A DNA stretch of 9,674 nt, taken from assembly GCA_023150495.1 (NCBI GenBank), contig JAKLKT010000105.1, positions 1 to 9,674 of the forward strand, given 5' to 3'. Each line of letters starts with the position of its first letter. Position 1 is the first letter of the stretch. The translations under genes were made by a program, and so were the position numbers. The DNA is from Planctomycetota bacterium (GTDB lineage Bacteria > Planctomycetota > PLA2). Below, in pieces: positions 6,834 to 9,674 of this stretch. The notes beneath the pieces were generated by a model. It ran no database searches. It was not told where the DNA came from and was given only the letters and a program-made list of their open reading frames with translations.

Positions 6834-7997
6834 ATGCGGGGAAGCCGGCTCGCCGCCATCCTCCTCGCCGCGATCCCGGGCGCGCCCGGGGCCGCCATCG
6901 CCGCGGACGAGGCGACGCTCCGCGACGAGGCCTCGAACTTCGAGATCTCGCTGCCCCCGGACAAGGCGGGCGACTGGGACAGGATCGAGCACAAGGAGAG
7001 GAAGGACATCAAGGCCCACTTCCGGACCGTGTTCGCGGACTCCGAGCCGCTCGCATCGGCGGAGGTGCAGGTCATCGTCTTCCCCCTGAACCGCGACCTC
7101 GCCGCGACGAGCCTCGAGACGATCGCCGGGCGGTGGGCGTCCTCGATGGAGGGATGCCTCGCGAACCCGCGCGACCTGAAGGAGGAAAAGGCGACCCTCG
7201 GCGGCCAGGAGGCCTACTGCCGGGACGTCAAGGGCGACCTCGTCAGCGACTCGGGAATGGGCCACGTGACGTGGCACATCACGCGCATGGGGAGGAACCT
7301 CTACGTCGTCCACGTCGTGCGGACGAACCGGGCCGTCGGCGACACCGGCCTCGAGGAGGAGATCGGGAAGATCCGCGACTCCTTCAAGTTCCTGAAGATC
7401 GAGGAGGTGAAGGCGGACCCGAAGGCCAAGAAGGGCGAGGGCCCCGGCGGCCCGGCCGGCGCCGGCGCCAGCAAGGGGAAGGAGGGCCCGGACCCCGAGC
7501 AGATCGCGCGCGCGGAGATGAAGCTCGACTACTGGCGGCTGAAGTTCGTGAAGCCCGAGGGGCTCCTGAGCACGCCGCCGGAGAAGTTCGACGAGTCCGA
7601 GGTCCGGAACCACTGCGTCGCGAAGTTCAACCGCACGATCGAGCAGAGCTCGATCCTCGTCCGCGTCTACGCGCAGCTCGAGAAGAACCAGCAGTTCACG
7701 ATCGAGCAGCTCGCGGACCGCACGCTGCAGAGCTTCAAGCAGACGTTCAACGAGAAGAGCCGCCTCCCCGAGGAGATCGAGAAGGACTACAAGAAGTTCC
7801 CGCTGTCGAAGGACGCGATCCGGCTGAAGCTCGTGGGACGTCGCACGACGCCCGAAATCATGATCTGGTACTTCGCGCAGTGCAAGAACGACCGCCAGTA
7901 CCAGATCGAGATCCACTTCTGGGGCGGCGAGGCCGAGAAGACCTTCAAGAACCAGCTCGACGAGTTCATGAAGAGCTTCAAGCCGGTCGACGAGTAG
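6834..7997 (+). CDS. Secreted protein with two PsbP/Mog1/DcrB-like modules, unknown function
   Basis: The protein has 387 residues. The signal peptide (MRGSRLAAILLAAIPGAPGAA onward) is probably cleaved near residue 23-24. Module 1 (about 28-190) opens NFEISLPPDKAGDW and closes IGKIRDSFKFLK. A Lys/Gly/Pro/Ala-rich linker (about 192-222) leads to module 2 (about 228-385), which opens YWRLKFVKPEGLL and closes LDEFMKSFKPVDE. The late aromatic strand is clear in both (RNLYVVHVV; RQYQIEIHFW). Each module contains two cysteines (108 and 129; 261 and 350), so one disulfide per module is possible after export. The start ATG lies 2 nt after the previous stop with only a purine-rich aaagaag before it, which points to translational coupling. 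A paralogue of its neighbours rather than a recognisable enzyme. Confidence 0.88.
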   Translation: MRGSRLAAILLAAIPGAPGAAIAADEATLRDEASNFEISLPPDKAGDWDRIEHKERKDIKAHFRTVFADSEPLASAEVQVIVFPLNRDLAATSLETIAGRWASSMEGCLANPRDLKEEKATLGGQEAYCRDVKGDLVSDSGMGHVTWHITRMGRNLYVVHVVRTNRAVGDTGLEEEIGKIRDSFKFLKIEEVKADPKAKKGEGPGGPAGAGASKGKEGPDPEQIARAEMKLDYWRLKFVKPEGLLSTPPEKFDESEVRNHCVAKFNRTIEQSSILVRVYAQLEKNQQFTIEQLADRTLQSFKQTFNEKSRLPEEIEKDYKKFPLSKDAIRLKLVGRRTTPEIMIWYFAQCKNDRQYQIEIHFWGGEAEKTFKNQLDEFMKSFKPVDE

Positions 7998-8010
7998 GCT
8001 CCCCGGCGCC

Positions 8011-8961
8011 GTGCCGCTAGGCAGATCCGCCACCGGACCGGAGCGCCGCCTCCCGCGGCTCTGCGCCTCCGCGATCCTCCTTGCGTCCGCCGCCCTCGCG
8101 GCGCCCGCGCCCGAGCTCTTCCGGGAGGAGGCATGGAACTACCGGGTCCTCGGCGAGCTGCCGCGGGGCTGGACGCGGCGCCCGGACGCGCTCGTCTTCG
8201 CCTACGCCATCGACGAGATCCCGCACGCCTACGTCCACCTCCTGCGCGGGCACGTCGAGGGGGCGGTGGATGTCGAGGCGGAGCTCCGGCGACGCGCGTC
8301 CCACTACCGCTTCCCCGGCGCGGACGACGGGAAGGAGGACGTGCGAAAGTCCTCGTGGGCGGGCCGCGACGCGGCGCTCCTCGAGCACGAGGCGATCGAG
8401 ACCGTCTACGGCGCGGCGACGGAGGGGATCGACGCGTGCAGGGAGGGGCTCGACATCTTCCGCAGGGGGTTCCGCCTCCTCTCCCCGCCGCTCACGGCGG
8501 AGGAGAAGGCCGACCGCGCGGAGCGCGCGATCGAGAGCGCGGAGTTCGGGTTCCGCATCGTGAAGCCGGAGGGCTTCCTGCGGAAGGAGGTCGACCTCGG
8601 CGCGGACCCGGGGCTCCGCGTGGCGTTCGAGAAGCGTCTCGAGGACGTGCGCCACGGCGTGCTCGTGCGCCTCTTCGAGTACGGCGTGCGCGACGACATC
8701 CCGCTGAAGGCCTGGATGGACCTCTTCCACGGCGGGTTCGCGGGCTACGTCGCGAAGGCCGGGCGGGCGCCGGCCGAGGCTCCGGGGATCCCGGGCGCCG
8801 CGGAGACGCTCGCGGAGCGCTTCACGGGAGAGCGCGACGGCAAGCCGGTCGAGGAGCTGGTGGTCGTCCTGCGCGCGTCGAGCGGCCGCATCCTCTGCCT
8901 CCGCACCCGCATCTCCGGCCCCGCCCCCTCCCCCTCCGTGAGCTTGCAGGTCAGCGGTTGA
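8011..8961 (+). CDS. Secreted protein with two degenerate PsbP/Mog1/DcrB-like modules, unknown function
   Basis: The protein has 316 residues and starts at GTG 8011, 13 nt after the previous stop, with no strong ribosome binding site. A long Arg-containing n-region leads into LCASAILLASAALA, so cleavage is likely near residue 30. Module 1 (about 37-160) opens NYRVLGELPRGW and closes LDIFRRGFRLLSPP. Between ETVYG (about 134) and AATEGIDAC it lacks the roughly 20-residue stretch that forms the late aromatic strand in the paralogues. Module 2 (about 177-302) opens FGFRIVKPEGFL and reaches the late strand (GRILCLRTRI) but then ends in GPAPSPSVSLQVSG, without the closing helix seen in the other copies. 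The stop codon lies inside an inverted repeat. Both modules therefore look eroded, although the frame is open throughout. It is the last gene of the operon and faces a convergent gene. Confidence 0.82.
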   Translation: MPLGRSATGPERRLPRLCASAILLASAALAAPAPELFREEAWNYRVLGELPRGWTRRPDALVFAYAIDEIPHAYVHLLRGHVEGAVDVEAELRRRASHYRFPGADDGKEDVRKSSWAGRDAALLEHEAIETVYGAATEGIDACREGLDIFRRGFRLLSPPLTAEEKADRAERAIESAEFGFRIVKPEGFLRKEVDLGADPGLRVAFEKRLEDVRHGVLVRLFEYGVRDDIPLKAWMDLFHGGFAGYVAKAGRAPAEAPGIPGAAETLAERFTGERDGKPVEELVVVLRASSGRILCLRTRISGPAPSPSVSLQVSG

Positions 8962-8966
8962 CCTGC
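8946..8966. terminator. Inverted repeat over the stop codon, possible terminator stem
   Basis: GCAGGTCA (8946-8953) and TGACCTGC (8959-8966) are exact reverse complements around a 5-nt loop. The TGA stop of the upstream gene (8959-8961) forms part of the right arm. No T-run follows on either strand, so it is not a classical intrinsic terminator, but it stands at the expected place between convergent genes. Confidence 0.5.
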
Positions 8967-8973
8967 GGGGATT

Positions 8974-8998
8974 CCCCAAGTCGCTGCGCGACAAGGGG
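8974..8998. repeat. Composite hairpin with symmetric AA internal loop
   Basis: CCCC (8974-8977), AA, GTCGC (8980-8984), loop TGC, GCGAC (8988-8992), AA, GGGG (8995-8998) form a nested, mirror-ordered structure: an inner 5-bp stem, a symmetric AA/AA interruption and an outer 4-bp stem. The preceding GGGGA (8967-8971) could compete for the CCCC arm. It may act as a two-way terminator or be one copy of a dispersed REP-like element; the window holds no second copy that I can see. Confidence 0.45.
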
Positions 8999-9013
8999 TC
9001 GAGGCCGGCCACC

Positions 9014-9031
9014 TGCGCCGGCGCTGGCGCA
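9014..9031. repeat. Third short hairpin in the convergent gap
   Basis: TGCGCC (9014-9019) and GGCGCA (9026-9031) pair around a 6-nt loop. It lies 22 nt past the stop (9053) of the leftward gene and could serve that gene's 3' end. A 6-bp GC stem is weak evidence alone in this composition. Confidence 0.3.
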
Positions 9032-9052
9032 CGCGCCGGGCGGCAGGGACGC

Positions 9053-9674
9053 CTACCGCGCGAGCTCGTCCATCGACCACCGCACGCGGCGGAGCATGTC
9101 CCCGCCCACGGGATCCTCCGCGAGCCGGGCGGCGACCGGGGCGAGGAGCGAGAGCCCCTCCTCCCCGCGCCCCTCCACCCCGAGCAGCCGTGCTGCGACG
9201 ATCGCGTGCTCGACGCCCGAAGGGTCGATGCGGGCAATCGCATGCCTCCAGACGCCTTCCGCCCCCGCGAGGTCGCCTGTCGCCGCGAGCGAGTCCGCCG
9301 AGTCCACGTAGAGCACCGCCGGCGTCGCGTCGCCGAGGATCCGCCGCGCGTCGTCGTACGCGATGAGCGCCTCCGCGTGCTTCCCCGCCTGCGCGAGAGC
9401 GCGGCCGCGCCGGATGATCAGCGGCGCCCCCTCGAGCGGCGCGCGCTCCGTGATCGCCGGCAGGATGTACGCCATCTCGTCCGAGCCGCCGATCGCGTCG
9501 AGGATCCACGCCGCGCGCACGAGCAGCGGTGTCGCGCCGTACTGCCGCACGACGAACGAGCGCGCGTCGTCGCGAAGCCCCCGCGGCGTGTCCGGCGGCC
9601 GCCAGCCCGCGCGCGCGAGCGCGTACGCGGCCTCGACGCGCACGGTGCGCGCGGGATGCCGGAGGAGATCGACG
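9053..9674 (-). CDS. C-terminal part of a HEAT/TPR-repeat protein (5' end outside window)
   Basis: Visible are 206 C-terminal residues ending at TAG 9055-9053; the frame stays open to the right edge, and the GTG at 9643 is internal, not a start. The first visible segment, LLRHPARTVRVEAAYALARAGW (3-24), reads as a HEAT-like helix pair. After a less regular helical region come three TPR-like helix pairs: about 83-113 (IIRRGRALAQAGKHAEALIAYDDA), about 119-150 (YVDSADSLAATGDLAGAEGVWRHA) and about 155-187 (HAIVAARLLGVEGRGEEGLSLL), each with the Ala/Gly small-residue spacing and G-x-x-x-E/G-A/G turn typical of TPRs. Such solenoids mediate protein contacts; the N-terminal domain that would define the role is missing. 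No membrane segment is visible in this part. It converges on the secreted-protein operon with a 91-nt gap. Confidence 0.8.
   Translation of the reverse strand, partial: VDLLRHPARTVRVEAAYALARAGWRPPDTPRGLRDDARSFVVRQYGATPLLVRAAWILDAIGGSDEMAYILPAITERAPLEGAPLIIRRGRALAQAGKHAEALIAYDDARRILGDATPAVLYVDSADSLAATGDLAGAEGVWRHAIARIDPSGVEHAIVAARLLGVEGRGEEGLSLLAPVAARLAEDPVGGDMLRRVRWSMDELAR

Noticed and set aside
6875..6890. Perfect 16-bp palindrome CCCGGGCGCGCCCGGG
   Set aside because: It encodes Pro-Gly-Ala-Pro-Gly within the signal peptide region and consists only of G and C. In this composition it is most likely a by-product of codon choice rather than an operator.
7441..7475. GGC/GCC-rich repeats with GCCGGC palindromes
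   Set aside because: They encode the Gly/Ala/Pro linker between the two modules of the gene at 6834 and need no further explanation.
9053..9643. GTG at 9643 as the start of a 196-residue protein
   Set aside because: The frame remains open to the window edge, and the upstream residues complete a HEAT-like helix, so the gene begins beyond 9674.

Overview
The window is a very GC-rich bacterial segment (about 70% G+C by eye, with strong G/C preference at third codon positions). I read eight genes: six complete and two cut by the window edges. The only housekeeping anchor is a full-length DNA gyrase A subunit. Its motif style around the active site (HPHGEAVIYP, GDPPAAMRYTEARM) and the crowd of secreted paralogues of unknown function remind me of Planctomycetota or a related deep lineage. 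That is an impression from memory, not a placement. No rRNA, tRNA, CRISPR array, transposase or phage gene is visible.

Left part (1-2294, minus strand): a leftward gene series. It runs from a membrane-anchored protein resembling C45-type Ntn hydrolases (2294-1269), to a secreted two-domain protein (1205-162), to the start of an N-terminally anchored protein (165 to beyond base 1). The last two overlap by ATGA, which suggests translational coupling. A short, relatively AT-rich divergent region (2295-2377) separates this series from gyrA.

Middle (2378-4903, plus strand): gyrA, with a good -35/-10 pair so close to the start codon that the mRNA would be nearly leaderless. Both residues that anchor fluoroquinolones in model gyrases are replaced (Ala and Pro).

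Right part (5014-8961, plus strand): three closely spaced genes (gaps of 2 and 13 nt) for secreted proteins, preceded by a -10-like box, a GC hairpin and a strong Shine-Dalgarno. A hairpin-rich convergent gap (8962-9052) then meets the 3' end of a leftward HEAT/TPR-repeat gene that enters from the right edge.

The most distinctive content is a set of four secreted proteins (162-1205, 5014-6831, 6834-7997, 8011-8961). Together they hold nine copies of one roughly 130-190 residue module. Each copy starts with a strand ending in Pro-x-Gly-Trp/Phe or a variant, and eight of the nine end in an amphipathic helix with a Phe- or Leu-containing end. The pattern resembles the Mog1/PsbP/DcrB-like fold, but that assignment is by eye. 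The modules lie on both sides of gyrA, and the last gene carries two degraded copies. Their function is unknown.
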